DNA of 64,000 bases from Aeromonas taiwanensis (GCF_000820165.1 NZ_CDDD01000056.1:1-64000), one strand, 5' to 3'; numbered from the stretch's first letter, positions 15,716-26,188 are shown. The notes: generated by a model from the sequence alone, not told the origin. Numbers and translations are program-made.

Positions 15716-17629
15716 ATGACCCAAAGTGTTCACGCCGAAACCCACGGCTTTCAGACTGAAGTCAAACAATTGCTGAGCCTGATGGCTCACAGCCTCTACT
15801 CCAACAAAGAAGTATTCCTGCGCGAGCTGATTTCCAACGCCTCCGATGCGGCGGACAAGCTGCGCTTCAAGGCGCTTTCCGATGCCTCTTTGTTCGAAAA
15901 CGACGGCCAGCTGCGCGTGCGCCTGGTGGTGGACAAAGAGAACAAGACGTTGACCATTTCGGACAACGGCATCGGCATGACCCGTGACCAGGTAATCGAG
16001 CACCTGGGCACCATCGCGAAATCCGGCACCGCCGAATTCTTCAAGCACCTCTCCGGCGATCAGGGCAAGGATTCCCAGCTGATCGGCCAGTTCGGGGTGG
16101 GCTTCTACTCCGCCTTCATCGTCGCCGACAAGGTGACTGTCATCTCCCGCGCCGCCGGCACCGAGCCGGGTCAGGGCGTGCAGTGGGAATCCGAGGGTGA
16201 AGGCTCCTTCACCGTGGCCGACGTGACCAAAGAGGGCCGCGGCACCGACGTCATCCTGCACCTGCGCAGCGATGAGGAGGAGTTCCTGGACGACTGGCGC
16301 CTGCGCTCCGTGGTCGCCAAGTATTCCGACCATATCAGCGTGCCGGTGGAGATGTATAAAGAGGGCACCCCGGATCGGGAAGAGGACGGTGAAACCATCG
16401 TCGGCACCCCGGGCGAGTGGGAGCAGGTCAACCGCGCCACCGCGCTCTGGACCCGCAACCCGAAAGACATCAAGGACGAGGAGTATCAGGAGTTCTACAA
16501 GCACGTCGCCCACGACTTCGAGGATCCGCTCCTCTGGGGTCACAACCGGGTGGAAGGGGCCCAGGAGTACACCAGCTTGCTCTACATCCCGGCCCGCGCG
16601 CCGTTTGACCTCTACAACCGCGAGCAGAAGCACGGCCTGAAACTCTACGTGCAGCGCGTCTTCATCATGGACGACGCCGAGCAGTTTATGCCGACCTACC
16701 TGCGCTTCGTGAAAGGGGTGCTGGACTCCAACGATCTGCCGCTCAACGTCAGCCGTGAAATTCTGCAAGACAACAAGGTGACCGCCTCCCTGCGCAAGGC
16801 CTGCTCCAAGCGCGTGCTCACCATGCTGAACAAGCTGGCCAAGGATGACGGCGAGAAGTACGCCAAGTTCTGGAGCGAGTTCGGCAATGTGCTCAAAGAG
16901 GGCCCGGCCGAGGATTACGCCAACCGCGAGGAGATCGCCAAACTGCTGCGCTTTGCCAGCACTGCCGGCGAGGGCGAGGCCCAGACCGTGTCGCTGGAGG
17001 ATTACGTTGGCCGCATGAAGGAAGGCCAGCAGAAGATCTACTACATCACCGCCGACTCCTATGCCGCGGCCAAGAACAGCCCGCACCTCGAGATCTTCCG
17101 CAAGAAGGGCGTCGAAGTGCTGCTGATGTGGGAGCGGGTCGATGAGTGGCTGATGAGCCACCTCACCGAGTTCGACGGCAAGCAGCTGGTCTCCGTCACC
17201 CGTGGCGAGCTGGACCTCGGCGATCTGGAAGACGAGGCCTCCAAGCAGGCGCAAGAAGAGGCCGAGAAGGCCAATGCCGGTCTGGTGGAGCGGGTCAAGC
17301 AGAGCCTGGGCGAAGCGGTGAAAGAGGTGCGCGTCACCCACCGTCTGACCGACTCGCCGTCCTGCATCGTTACCGACGCCCACGGCATGAGCACCCAGAT
17401 GATCAAGCTGATGCGCGCCGCCGGTCAGCCGGTGCCGGAGCAGAAGTACATCCTGGAGCTCAACCCCGACCACGCCCTGGTGAAGAAGCTCGGTACCATC
17501 GAAGACGACAGCCTGTTTGGCGAGTGGGTGGCCCTCTTGCACGAACAGGCCCAGCTGGCGGAGCAGGGCGGTCTGAACGACCCGGCGAGCTTTGTCTCCC
17601 GCATCAACCGTCTGCTGTTGCAGGCGTGA
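15716..17629 (+). CDS. htpG: Chaperone protein HtpG (Hsp90)
   Basis: A 637-aa cytoplasmic Hsp90 chaperone. The N-terminal GHKL ATPase shows [20 protein letters not shown] and [11 protein letters not shown]; the middle domain shows [11 protein letters not shown]; the C-terminal dimerisation domain is present. Length is close to E. coli HtpG (624). The start at 15716 has GAGGAT upstream, and the longer frame would begin inside the promoter. A sigma-32 type promoter directly upstream predicts heat-shock induction, as in E. coli. It ends in its own terminator. Confidence 0.97.
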   Translation: MTQSVHAETHGFQTEVKQLLSLMAHSLYSNKEVFLRELISNASDAADKLRFKALSDASLFENDGQLRVRLVVDKENKTLTISDNGIGMTRDQVIEHLGTIAKSGTAEFFKHLSGDQGKDSQLIGQFGVGFYSAFIVADKVTVISRAAGTEPGQGVQWESEGEGSFTVADVTKEGRGTDVILHLRSDEEEFLDDWRLRSVVAKYSDHISVPVEMYKEGTPDREEDGETIVGTPGEWEQVNRATALWTRNPKDIKDEEYQEFYKHVAHDFEDPLLWGHNRVEGAQEYTSLLYIPARAPFDLYNREQKHGLKLYVQRVFIMDDAEQFMPTYLRFVKGVLDSNDLPLNVSREILQDNKVTASLRKACSKRVLTMLNKLAKDDGEKYAKFWSEFGNVLKEGPAEDYANREEIAKLLRFASTAGEGEAQTVSLEDYVGRMKEGQQKIYYITADSYAAAKNSPHLEIFRKKGVEVLLMWERVDEWLMSHLTEFDGKQLVSVTRGELDLGDLEDEASKQAQEEAEKANAGLVERVKQSLGEAVKEVRVTHRLTDSPSCIVTDAHGMSTQMIKLMRAAGQPVPEQKYILELNPDHALVKKLGTIEDDSLFGEWVALLHEQAQLAEQGGLNDPASFVSRINRLLLQA

Positions 17630-17643
17630 TCCCCTGACCCAAG

Positions 17644-17669
17644 GCCCACTGCATGCAGTGGGCTTTTTT
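17644..17669 (+). terminator. Terminator of htpG
   Basis: 20-bp palindrome GCCCACTGCATGCAGTGGGC followed by six T. Confidence 0.9.
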
Positions 17670-17842
17670 CTGGCCGCTCCCTCGTGGTGAGTTGCTGCAT
17701 TTTCAATCATTTTTCGTGGTCGTCGTCTGCGTCTTTGGTCGCAGAGACGGGGCGGGATGGTGGTGATAATCTGGCCACTCACACGGGGTGAGCTTGTTAA
17801 TACGGGCGAAAACGTGTAGTTTTTTGCCTTCTCAAGAATTGA

Positions 17843-18511
<669 letters not shown>

Positions 18512-18542
18512 TCCCGCCTGCGATCGACAACGAGTTCGAGAT

Positions 18543-18565
18543 AAAGGGTCCATCCAGGGCCCTTT
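18543..18565 (+). terminator. Weak terminator/attenuator between adk and hemH
   Basis: Stem AAAGGGTCC / GGGCCCTTT with one G-T pair, then CTTGCTT. Possibly partial termination before hemH. Confidence 0.45.
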
Positions 18566-18598
18566 CTTGCTTCACGACCATAACGACAGGACGCTAAC

Positions 18599-19573
18599 GT
18601 GACCACGAAAACCGGGATCTTGCTCGTCAATCTGGGGACCCCAGCCGCACCGACCGCCTCCGCCGTCCGATCCTTCCTCGGCCAGTTTCTCAGCGATCCG
18701 CGGGTGGTCGAGATCCCCCGTCTGCTCTGGTCACCCCTGCTCAACTTCGTCATCCTGCCGCTGCGGGCCCCCAGGGTCGCCAAGCTCTACCAGCAGATCT
18801 GGACCGAAGAGGGCTCGCCCCTGATGGCCATCAGCCGGCGCCAGCGTGCGGCCCTTGAGCAGGAGCTCAAGCGGGAAGGGGTGGACGTGCCGGTGCAGCT
18901 GGCCATGACCTACGGCTCTCCCTCCCTGGCCGAGGGCTGGCAGGCCCTCAAGGCTCAGGGGGTCAACCGGGTGATCCTGCTGCCCCTCTATCCCCAGTAC
19001 GCCGCCAGCACCACGGCCGCCGTGTTCGATGGCTGGGCCAGGGCGATGAAGAAGGAGCGTCACCTGCCGGTGATGCGCCTCATCCGTGATTACCATGCCC
19101 ACCCGGAGTACATCCAGGCGCTGGCCATGAGCGTGCGTCGCCAGTGGGAGCAGCAGGGGCAGGGGGAGCACCTGTTGATGTCGTTCCACGGCATTCCCCA
19201 GCGCAGCGAGGACGAGGGGGATCCCTATGGTCACCAGTGTCGCCGCACCGCGGCCCTGCTGGCCGAAGCCCTCGGTCTTGCCCCCGAGCAGTGGAGCGCC
19301 AGCTTCCAGTCCCGCTTCGGCAAGCAGGAGTGGCTCAAGCCCTATACCGATGCCACCATCACCGCGCTGGCGGAGCAGGGGATCAAGCGGCTCGACGTCA
19401 TCTGCCCGGCCTTCTCGGCAGACTGCCTCGAGACCCTGGAGGAGATCCAGGTCGAGAACCGCGAGCACTTCCTGGCCGCGGGTGGGGAGGCGTTCCATTA
19501 TGTGCCCGCCCTCAACAGCGATCAGGCCCACATCCGCATGATGGTGTCCCTCATCTGCCGCGAGCTGGCATGA
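18599..19573 (+). CDS. hemH: Ferrochelatase
   Basis: A 324-aa enzyme inserting Fe2+ into protoporphyrin IX, the last step of haem synthesis. It opens TTKTGILLVNLGTP and contains the active-site His in LLMSFHGIPQRS (~residue 194) and the conserved Glu in CLETLEEI. The start is GTG at 18599, preceded by AGGA; no in-frame ATG gives the family N-terminus. It follows adk at 87 bp, the same neighbour order as in E. coli (adk-hemH-gsk region). Confidence 0.96.
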   Translation: MTTKTGILLVNLGTPAAPTASAVRSFLGQFLSDPRVVEIPRLLWSPLLNFVILPLRAPRVAKLYQQIWTEEGSPLMAISRRQRAALEQELKREGVDVPVQLAMTYGSPSLAEGWQALKAQGVNRVILLPLYPQYAASTTAAVFDGWARAMKKERHLPVMRLIRDYHAHPEYIQALAMSVRRQWEQQGQGEHLLMSFHGIPQRSEDEGDPYGHQCRRTAALLAEALGLAPEQWSASFQSRFGKQEWLKPYTDATITALAEQGIKRLDVICPAFSADCLETLEEIQVENREHFLAAGGEAFHYVPALNSDQAHIRMMVSLICRELA

Positions 19574-19640
19574 TGGCCATGTGCATCCGTCCGTGCCTGG
19601 GCGCGGGGATGCCCGGCTTCAACGATAAAGGAGTGTCTTG

Positions 19641-20033
19641 ATGATGCAGATCACGCTGATCTACGCAGGTTTCTTGGGTCTTCTGTTCCTGCTGCTTTCG
19701 TTCTGGGTGGTCAAGCGCCGCGCCCAGTTCAGGGTGATGATAGGGGAAGGGGAGGCGCCCGAGATGCTCGCCGCCATCCGTGCCCACGGCAACTTCGCCG
19801 AGTACGTGCCCCTCACCCTGTTGCTGATGGCCCTGTGCGAGCTGGCCGGGGTCGGCGCGTTCTGGCTGCACCTGGGCGGAACCTTGCTGCTGGTGGGGCG
19901 CATCCTGCACGCCATCGGGATCCAGATCCCCAAGGCGCCGAACAAGCCGCGCCTCTTTGGTACCCTCTTCTTCTGGCTGTCGCTGGGGATTTTCTCGGTG
20001 CTGGCGCTGGTGCAGGGTCTCTCGCTGGCGTGA
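19641..20033 (+). CDS. MAPEG family membrane protein
   Basis: A 130-aa four-helix membrane protein. The family core RAHGNFAEYVPLTLLLMALCE (shown in part at residues ~54-74) and a late glycine-rich helix (LGGTLLLVGRILHAIGI) match MAPEG proteins such as E. coli YecN, related to glutathione-dependent membrane enzymes. No enzymatic role is known for this subgroup. The start at 19641 follows AAGGAG; a second ATG directly after is also possible. It sits 67 bp after hemH and may be co-transcribed; a terminator follows. Confidence 0.88.
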   Translation: MMQITLIYAGFLGLLFLLLSFWVVKRRAQFRVMIGEGEAPEMLAAIRAHGNFAEYVPLTLLLMALCELAGVGAFWLHLGGTLLLVGRILHAIGIQIPKAPNKPRLFGTLFFWLSLGIFSVLALVQGLSLA

Positions 20034-20056
20034 GAGTGACGTCACAGGACCCCACG

Positions 20057-20083
20057 ACCACCCCGCGACGGGGTGGTTTTTTT
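20057..20083 (+). terminator. Terminator after the MAPEG gene
   Basis: Stem ACCACCCC / GGGGTGGT, GCGAC loop, then seven T. Confidence 0.88.
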
Positions 20084-20093
20084 CAAGGTCAAA

Positions 20094-20109
20094 AATCAAA
20101 CGTTTGCCC
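20094..20109 (+). promoter_or_regulatory. PurR-like operator upstream of gsk
   Basis: AATCAAACGTTTGCCC matches the PurR box ACGCAAACGTTTGCGT at 12 of 16 positions, including the whole central CAAACGTTTGC. It sits just upstream of a candidate -35. Confidence 0.55.
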
Positions 20110-20118
20110 CGCAAACCC

Positions 20119-20147
20119 TTGTCTATACTGACCCCATATTTTAATCA
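20119..20147 (+). promoter_or_regulatory. Candidate gsk promoter
   Basis: TTGTCT, 17-bp spacer, TAATCA, ~70 bp before the ATG and directly after the PurR-like box. Confidence 0.5.
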
Positions 20148-20217
20148 TGCGACTTTTCGGCGTGGAGGATTGTGTTAAAATCCCGCCCCTCTTTTCCCCA
20201 GAGCACAGAAGATTGCC

Positions 20218-21522
20218 ATGAAATTTCCCGGTCAGCGCAAGTCCAAACACTACTTCCCGGTCGACAGACGTGATCCCCTGATCCCGCAAAATTCCCAGCT
20301 CACCGAACTGGGCAAGGCCTATGTGGTGGGTATCGATCAGACCCTGGTGGACATCGAAGCCCATGTGGACGAAGACTTCCTGAACCGGTATGGCCTGAGC
20401 AAGGGCCACTCCATGCTCATCTCCGACGAGGTGGCGGAGCTGGTCTACGACGAGCTCAAGAGCAACAACATGGTGGTGAGCGAGTTTGCCGGCGGCACCA
20501 TAGGCAACACCATGCACAACTACTCCGTGCTGGCGGACTCCCACTCCATCCTGCTCGGCGTCATGAGCAAGGACATCCGCATCGGCAGCTACGCCTACCG
20601 CTATCTGTGCAACACCTCCTCCCGGGTCAACCTCGACTACCTGCAGCCGGTGGATGGCCCCGTGGGTCGCTGCTTCACCTTCATCACCGAAGGGGGCGAG
20701 CGCAGCTTTGGCATCAACGCCGGCAAGATGGACCACCTGGACGTGGATCACATCCCCGAGTCCATCATCAAGGAGGCCTCGGCCCTGGTCATCACCGCCT
20801 ACCTGGTGCGCGGTGCCGACGGCACCCCCATGAAGGAGGCGGCCATGGCCGCCGTGCGCTATGCCCGCGAGGCCGGCGTGCCCGTGGTGCTGACCCTGGG
20901 CACCCGTTTCGTCATCGACGAGAACCCCCAGTGGTGGCGCGACTTCATCAGCGAGAACGTGACCGTGCTCGCCATGAACGAGGACGAGGCGGAGGCCCTG
21001 ACCGGGATCAAGGATCCGCTGGGTGCTGCCGACAAGGCGCTGGACTGGGCCGACATGGTGCTCTGCACCGCGGGCCCCATCGGCCTCTACATGGCGAGTT
21101 ACACCGACGAGGATTACAAGCGCGAGACCACCCATACCCTGCTGCCCGGTGTCATCCCCGAATTCAACATGTACGAGTTCAGCCGCCCCATGGCCCGGGA
21201 CAAGTGCCGCAAGCCTGCGCGGATCTACTCCCATATCTCCCCCTACATGGGCGGGCCCGAGAAGATCAAGAACACCAACGGCGCGGGTGACGGGGCGCTG
21301 TCCGCCGTGCTGCACGACATGGTGGCCAACGCCTACCACCGCATGAACGTGCCGAACTCCGCCAAGCACCTCTCCGAATTCCTGACCTACTCCTCCCTCG
21401 CTCAGGTGTGCAAATACGCCAACCGGGTCAGCTACGAGGTGCTGGCCCAGAGCAGCCCGCGCCTCTCCCGCGGTCTGCCGGAGAAGGAAGACAGCCTGGA
21501 AGAGGTGTACTGGGAGCGGTGA
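20218..21522 (+). CDS. gsk: Inosine-guanosine kinase
   Basis: A 434-aa PfkB-family nucleoside kinase, the same length as E. coli Gsk, phosphorylating guanosine and inosine in purine salvage. Seen: the opening MKFPGQRKSKHYFPVDRRDP, the substrate-site region EFAGGTIGNTMHN and the catalytic PfkB signature KNTNGAGDGALSAVLHDM near residue 350 with the anion-hole GAGD. A PurR-like box lies in its promoter. Flanked by terminators on both sides, so monocistronic. Confidence 0.96.
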   Translation: MKFPGQRKSKHYFPVDRRDPLIPQNSQLTELGKAYVVGIDQTLVDIEAHVDEDFLNRYGLSKGHSMLISDEVAELVYDELKSNNMVVSEFAGGTIGNTMHNYSVLADSHSILLGVMSKDIRIGSYAYRYLCNTSSRVNLDYLQPVDGPVGRCFTFITEGGERSFGINAGKMDHLDVDHIPESIIKEASALVITAYLVRGADGTPMKEAAMAAVRYAREAGVPVVLTLGTRFVIDENPQWWRDFISENVTVLAMNEDEAEALTGIKDPLGAADKALDWADMVLCTAGPIGLYMASYTDEDYKRETTHTLLPGVIPEFNMYEFSRPMARDKCRKPARIYSHISPYMGGPEKIKNTNGAGDGALSAVLHDMVANAYHRMNVPNSAKHLSEFLTYSSLAQVCKYANRVSYEVLAQSSPRLSRGLPEKEDSLEEVYWER

Positions 21523-21542
21523 TGCCGTCATCCGGTCGACAA

Positions 21543-21579
21543 CAAGAAAGGGTGCCACTGGGCACCCTTTCTTGTTTTT
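21543..21579 (+). terminator. Terminator of gsk
   Basis: Perfect 14-bp stem CAAGAAAGGGTGCC with its complement, ACTG loop, then five T. Confidence 0.92.
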
Positions 21580-21681
21580 GGGGCTGGATCATGTTTTTGG
21601 CATCCCTTTTGCTGACATCGTGGACAGCCCGCGCCGCAACAACATAGTGTTAAGGATATGTAGCCGCTGCGGGATGAGGGT

Positions 21682-23310
21682 ATGTTGAGACAATGGAGTA
21701 TCGGCCGGCGCCTGTCGCTGGTGACCCTGATGGTGCTGGTCCTTCTGGGGCTGTTGCTGTTCTTCAGCCTGCAGATCTACCAGCAGGGGCTGATGGGGGA
21801 GAAGAGCCGCCAGACCCGGGCCCAGGTCGAGACCGCCTACAGCCTGGTGGCGGGGCTGGAGGCCAGGGTGCGCAAGGGGGAGCTCGACGAGGCGCGCGCC
21901 AAGGCCGAGGCGCTGGCCCTGCTCAAGGGGCTGCGCTATGGCAATGACGACTACTTCTGGATCAACGACAGCCACCCCACCATGGTGATGCACCCCATGA
22001 AACCCGAGCTGGATGGCAAGGATCTCTCCGGGGTGGAGGACAAGCAGGGGCTCAAGCTGTTTGTCGCCTTCGCCGATCTGGCGCGGGCGCAGGGGGCGGG
22101 GGAGGTCGCCTACTACTGGCCCAAGCCGGGGGTGGACGAGCCGGTGCGCAAGATTTCCTACGTCAAGCGTTTCGCCCCCTGGGACTGGATCATCGGCACC
22201 GGTGTCTATGTGGACGACGTGGAGGCCCAGTACCGGGAGGTGTTGCACACCCTGCTCGGGATCGGACTGGTGCTGGCGTTGCTGCTGTTTGCGGTGGTCG
22301 GTCTCATCGTGCGCAGCATAGTCGTGCCGCTCTCCCGGTCGGTGTCGGCCCTTGGCAACATCGCCAGGGGGGAGGGGGATCTGCGTGTTCGCCTGCCCGA
22401 ATCGGGGCGTGACGAGCTGAGCCAGCTCAGCGTCAACTTCAACCTCTTTGCCGGCCAGATGGCGCAGCTGGTGGCGCGCAGCCAGCAGATTGCGGAGCAG
22501 AACCGGGCGCACGCCCATCAACTGGCCGAGGTGGTGGAGCGTACCGGCGCCATCGTCACCGGCCAGGAGCAGGATACCCTGCGGGTGGCCAGCGCCATGG
22601 AGCAGATGACGGTGAGCAGCCGCGAAGTGGGTCAGCACGCGGCCCAGGCCGCGGAGGCGGCGGACTCGGCGCTCCATCTCGCCCAGCATGGCCGCGAGGT
22701 GGTGGCCCGGACCCGGGAGACCATAGGTCAGCTGGCGGACGAGATGGTGGAGACGGTGCAGGCGGTGAGCCGTCTCGAAGAGGAGACCCAGCAGATAGGC
22801 TCCGTGCTCGACGTCATTCGCGGGGTCGCGGAGCAGACCAACCTGCTGGCCCTCAACGCTGCCATCGAGGCCGCCCGGGCTGGCGAGCAGGGCCGCGGCT
22901 TTGCCGTGGTGGCCGACGAGGTGCGCACCCTGGCCACCCGCACCCACAGCTCCACCGACGAGATCCGGCAGATGATCCAGCGGCTGCAGGAGGGGGCGGG
23001 CAAGGTAGTGAGCGGGATCACCCAGTTGCAGCAGCTCTCCCGCTCGACGGCGGACAAGGCCGGTGATGCGGACGCAGCCATCCATGCCATCGATGGTTCG
23101 GTGCACACCATCACCGCCATGAACGGCCAGATCGCCACGGCGGCGGCGGAGCAGAGCCGGGCGGCGGAGGAGATCAACCTGAGGCTGGTGGCCATTACCC
23201 AGCTGGCGGCGGATGCCCTGGCCCAGAACCGGCTCACCGAGCAGGCGTCCGGGCAACTGGCGCTCGCCTGCGACGAATTGAGCGCCCTGGTGGCGCAATA
23301 TCGCATCTGA
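21682..23310 (+). CDS. Methyl-accepting chemotaxis protein with single Cache (sCache_2) sensor
   Basis: A 542-aa chemoreceptor. First transmembrane helix at residues ~10-32 ([16 protein letters not shown]), a periplasmic sCache_2-type sensor (~35-185, containing [19 protein letters not shown] and [13 protein letters not shown]), a second helix (~190-212), HAMP, and the long cytoplasmic coiled coil. The highly conserved signalling tip reads [20 protein letters not shown] near residue 380. Ligand not predictable; sCache_2 receptors often sense small organic acids. Monocistronic. GAGG precedes the ATG closely. Confidence 0.93.
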   Translation: MLRQWSIGRRLSLVTLMVLVLLGLLLFFSLQIYQQGLMGEKSRQTRAQVETAYSLVAGLEARVRKGELDEARAKAEALALLKGLRYGNDDYFWINDSHPTMVMHPMKPELDGKDLSGVEDKQGLKLFVAFADLARAQGAGEVAYYWPKPGVDEPVRKISYVKRFAPWDWIIGTGVYVDDVEAQYREVLHTLLGIGLVLALLLFAVVGLIVRSIVVPLSRSVSALGNIARGEGDLRVRLPESGRDELSQLSVNFNLFAGQMAQLVARSQQIAEQNRAHAHQLAEVVERTGAIVTGQEQDTLRVASAMEQMTVSSREVGQHAAQAAEAADSALHLAQHGREVVARTRETIGQLADEMVETVQAVSRLEEETQQIGSVLDVIRGVAEQTNLLALNAAIEAARAGEQGRGFAVVADEVRTLATRTHSSTDEIRQMIQRLQEGAGKVVSGITQLQQLSRSTADKAGDADAAIHAIDGSVHTITAMNGQIATAAAEQSRAAEEINLRLVAITQLAADALAQNRLTEQASGQLALACDELSALVAQYRI

Positions 23311-23311
23311 C

Positions 23312-23343
23312 GGCCTTTATCCCCGGCTTTTTGGGGATAAGGC
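23312..23343 (+). terminator. Terminator after the chemoreceptor gene
   Basis: Hairpin with arms GCC-T-TTATCCCC and GGGGATAAGGC and a T-rich loop. It is imperfect and lacks a long T-run after the stem. Confidence 0.45.
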
Positions 23344-23434
23344 TTGAGTCTGGGGGGCTTTTGGGACACCATCTGCCCCATTCTCGGCCAGACTTGGCCG
23401 ACTGCCTGCCATTGCTTTGCAAGAGAGAGACCCC

Positions 23435-23797
23435 ATGAGCAAACTAACTGACAATCTTGACGCCAATTTCCAGCTGTTTATCGAAGAAGTCCGCGAGTCG
23501 GGTCAGGTGTGGGGTCTGCGCTACGGTGAAGACTGGGTGGTGTGCCGTTCCGCCGAGTTCGAAGACGCCGACGTGATGCCGCTCTGGTCTGCCGAGGGGG
23601 ATGCCCGTCTGCACTGCGTGGACGAGTGGGCGGACTACGAGCCGGAAGTGATCGAGCTGGAAGAGTTCCTCGACATCTGGATCAACGATCTGGACGAGGA
23701 CGACGTGCTGGTCGGCCCGAACTGGAACGCCGATCTGGAAGGTCAGGAGCTCGAACCCATCGAGCTGGCCAAGGCGCTGGTGGAGCTGGACGCCTGA
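23435..23797 (+). CDS. DUF2750 domain protein
   Basis: A 120-aa acidic cytoplasmic protein starting MSKLTDNLDANFQLFIEEV. The pattern (SGQVWGLRYGEDWVVC, DVMPLWSAEGDARLH, then a Glu/Asp-rich half ending in EPIELAKALVELDA) fits the DUF2750 family of small proteins with no known function. ATG 23435 follows a purine-rich AAGAGAGAGA; the frame opens six codons earlier, without a better site. Own terminator; alone in its transcript. Confidence 0.75.
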   Translation: MSKLTDNLDANFQLFIEEVRESGQVWGLRYGEDWVVCRSAEFEDADVMPLWSAEGDARLHCVDEWADYEPEVIELEEFLDIWINDLDEDDVLVGPNWNADLEGQELEPIELAKALVELDA

Positions 23798-23836
23798 TCC
23801 TCTCGTCGCGAGGGCCTGTCGGCCCGAGCACCCCTC

Positions 23837-23868
23837 AAACCGACTGCCGCAAGGCCGTCGGTTTTTTT
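23837..23868 (+). terminator. Terminator after the DUF2750 gene
   Basis: Stem AACCGAC-T-GCC / GGC-C-GTCGGTT with GCAA loop, then seven T. Confidence 0.88.
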
Positions 23869-23963
23869 ATGGGGCTTGCCGGCCGCTGTATGAAAGGGTG
23901 ATTTGGCTTTGCACCCGTGACTGGGATGGGCCATCATGATCCCTTTGCCGATCGGGAGGTGAC

Positions 23964-24458
23964 ATGTTTGTCTTTGACGTGACCACACGAGCGGGGGCAC
24001 GGGCCCAGATCCGGGTGCAGGCGCTGGACTGGGGCCAGAGCGGCCCGGTGAGCTTCCAGTGCGACAGCGACGAGCTGGCTCTGGTGCTGCTGTCGGGATG
24101 TCGCTGCGATGCGGTGGGGTATTTCAACCTGCTGGCCGGCTGCAAGCCGCTTTATGTGGAGCAGTGGCTCGCCTACCTGCAGGAGTGCGGTCACCTCGAC
24201 AAGCAGAGCTGCCGGCTGGAGAGCCCCTCCCAGGCCGATTACCTGGCCAAGGCCGGGTTGGACGACGAGGAGCTCAACGCCCTGCTGGGCCTGGTCTACA
24301 AGGTGGCCGGCTTCAACCGCCTGCAGATCAACCGTTACCTCAAGCATCGCCACAACCCGACCATGCTGGCGACCCGCTACGACCAGAAGGAGCTGGAGCG
24401 CTATCGCCAGCTCAACGACATCATTCTGACCCTGCTGAAGCTGAAGCGTGCTCCGTGA
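23964..24458 (+). CDS. Unrecognised 164-aa protein
   Basis: The frame begins MFVFDVTTRAGARAQIRVQ after a good Shine-Dalgarno (GGGAGGTGAC) and has normal codon use, so it is very likely real. I do not recognise the family. Visible features: a beta-rich first half, several cysteines (SGCRCDA, LLAGCKP, QECGHLDKQSC) that do not form a clear metal motif, and a charged helical C-terminal half (YDQKELERYRQLNDIILTLLKLK). No signal peptide or membrane segment. Its last 38 bp overlap the 3' end of the convergent GGDEF-EAL gene. Confidence 0.75.
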   Translation: MFVFDVTTRAGARAQIRVQALDWGQSGPVSFQCDSDELALVLLSGCRCDAVGYFNLLAGCKPLYVEQWLAYLQECGHLDKQSCRLESPSQADYLAKAGLDDEELNALLGLVYKVAGFNRLQINRYLKHRHNPTMLATRYDQKELERYRQLNDIILTLLKLKRAP

Positions 24459-26058
24459 GGAGCGTCTGCTGAACCATTTCCGGCCCCATCTCCTGGGGCT
24501 GGGCGATCAGATACCCCTGCAAGCCATCCACATACATGCTCTGTAGCATCTGCTTCTGCCCGACCTGCTCCACCCCTTCCGCGATCACCAGGCAGCCCAT
24601 GCGGTGTGACACGTCGACGATCATCCGCACGAACTGCTGATTGGTGAGATCCTGCTCCAGCTCGGTGATGAGGCCGGGATCCAGCTTGATGTAGTCAGGC
24701 TTGAGATCGCGAAACAGGCTGAAGGAGCCGATTCCCTTGCCGAAGTTGCAGATGGCCGAGCGGCTGCCGTGGCGTCTGAGCAGCTCGAACAGCCGTTTGG
24801 CCCCCGTCAGGTTGCGCTCCAGATGATCTTCATCCATCTCGAACACCAGGTTGGCGCTGATGTCGGGATCCTTTTGCAACTGATGGTCGAGCCAGATCAG
24901 GAAGGCGCTGCTCTGCAGCAAGGTACCCGGGAGGTTGAGGCCCCAGCGGCTGCTCTGGCCGCCGAAGGCCCGGTACTGGCGAATGGCGTGGCGAACCACC
25001 ATCTGCGCCAGGCGCAGCACCATGTCCAGACGCTGCGCCATGGCGAGCAGGGTATCGCTCGGCAGCACGGTGCCGTCGGCGCTGTGAAAGCGGGGGTAGA
25101 TTTCGTGATAAGTGATCATGCCGCGATGCAGTGACTGGATGGACTGGCAGGTGAAGCTGATGTTCTCCTGCTCCAGCAGCTCGGTCAGCACCTGGGTCCA
25201 GTGACGCTGGCCCTGCACCTCGACCACCTCGTCATTCTGCTGGATGGCCCAGCCGTTGACCGCTTCCGTCTGGGCGCGCGCCAGCGCCATGTCCGCCCGG
25301 GCCAGAATGGCCTCTATCTTCTGTTCGCTGCTGAGCCGGGTCATGCCCGAGTAGGCGGCACTCTCCAGCCCGTTGTTGTGCTGATAGTTGTCGAAGGCGA
25401 GTTTCAGGTCACGCCCCAGCAGATGGGGGGGGAGCTGGGCCAGGGGCGGCATCAGGACGGCGAAGTCGGCCCCCGAGATGCGATAGACCTGATGACCGGG
25501 GAAGCGGCCCACCGTCTGGGTGATGAGGGCGGCGATGTCCCGGATATAGGCGTCACCGGACTGGAAGCCGCGCTGTGCATTGAGCTTGCCGAGCTCGGTG
25601 GCGCGGATCAGCACCAGGATGGCGGTCTGAGTGTTCTCCTGCTGCAACAGCTCGGTCAGATCGCGCCGGAAGGCGTGGCGATTGCACAGCCCCGTCATCT
25701 CGTCACGGGTAGCCTGGTTGTGTAGCTCGGTGATCTGGCGGTGGGCATCGAGCTCGGCCTCATTGAAGGAGGCGAGCAGCTGGCGCAGAGTCGTTTGTGC
25801 CTGTAGGCTGTCCAGCATGGCGGGATCCCGCTGCTGCAATGCTTGCAGCCAGCGCTGCTCCTGTCTCTCTCGTTCGCCCCGGTGCAGGCTGCGTGAGAGA
25901 AAAAGCAGCAGGGCAAACCCCGTTATCGTGGTGAGCATGACCAGCAGCAGGGTGAGCGGCGAGACGGGGGGCGCGAGCAATATCCCCTGCAGCAACAGCA
26001 TGGGGATGCAGACCAGAGCGCTGACCAGCAGCAGGTTCCCCTCATGTTTATTCAACAT
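24421..26058 (-). CDS. Degenerate GGDEF-EAL domain protein
   Basis: A 545-aa protein with two N-terminal transmembrane helices (~residues 8-55), a coiled-coil linker, a GGDEF domain (~115-280) and an EAL domain (~290-535). The GGDEF signature reads SGADF, so diguanylate cyclase activity is unlikely. In EAL, the first motif reads HEIYPRF, and the paired aspartates of the canonical DDFG are replaced (CNFGKG), although K of YIKLDP, E of AEGVE and Q of LQGYL remain. It should be enzymatically inactive and act as a c-di-GMP receptor or, like CsrD/MshH, in RNA turnover. Starts at MLNKHEGN; monocistronic. Confidence 0.88.
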   Translation of the reverse strand: MLNKHEGNLLLVSALVCIPMLLLQGILLAPPVSPLTLLLVMLTTITGFALLLFLSRSLHRGERERQEQRWLQALQQRDPAMLDSLQAQTTLRQLLASFNEAELDAHRQITELHNQATRDEMTGLCNRHAFRRDLTELLQQENTQTAILVLIRATELGKLNAQRGFQSGDAYIRDIAALITQTVGRFPGHQVYRISGADFAVLMPPLAQLPPHLLGRDLKLAFDNYQHNNGLESAAYSGMTRLSSEQKIEAILARADMALARAQTEAVNGWAIQQNDEVVEVQGQRHWTQVLTELLEQENISFTCQSIQSLHRGMITYHEIYPRFHSADGTVLPSDTLLAMAQRLDMVLRLAQMVVRHAIRQYRAFGGQSSRWGLNLPGTLLQSSAFLIWLDHQLQKDPDISANLVFEMDEDHLERNLTGAKRLFELLRRHGSRSAICNFGKGIGSFSLFRDLKPDYIKLDPGLITELEQDLTNQQFVRMIVDVSHRMGCLVIAEGVEQVGQKQMLQSMYVDGLQGYLIAQPQEMGPEMVQQTLLTEHASASAGSE

Positions 26059-26172
26059 CGTTTCATCCTTGATGATGTTCGTGATGTAGAAATTCTAACC
26101 AACTCGCTGTCGTATGACATCTGTGCTCACGCAACTCCTTGAAAAGGGGGGGAGGAATGCGACTAAATGTGA

Positions 26173-26188
26173 GTGAAACCACTTTCAC
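26173..26188 (+). promoter_or_regulatory. Palindrome upstream of glgC
   Basis: GTGAAA-CCAC-TTTCAC, ~60 bp before the glgC ATG; an operator-like inverted repeat followed by a run of ten A. Regulator unknown; the form resembles LacI-family sites. Confidence 0.35.
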
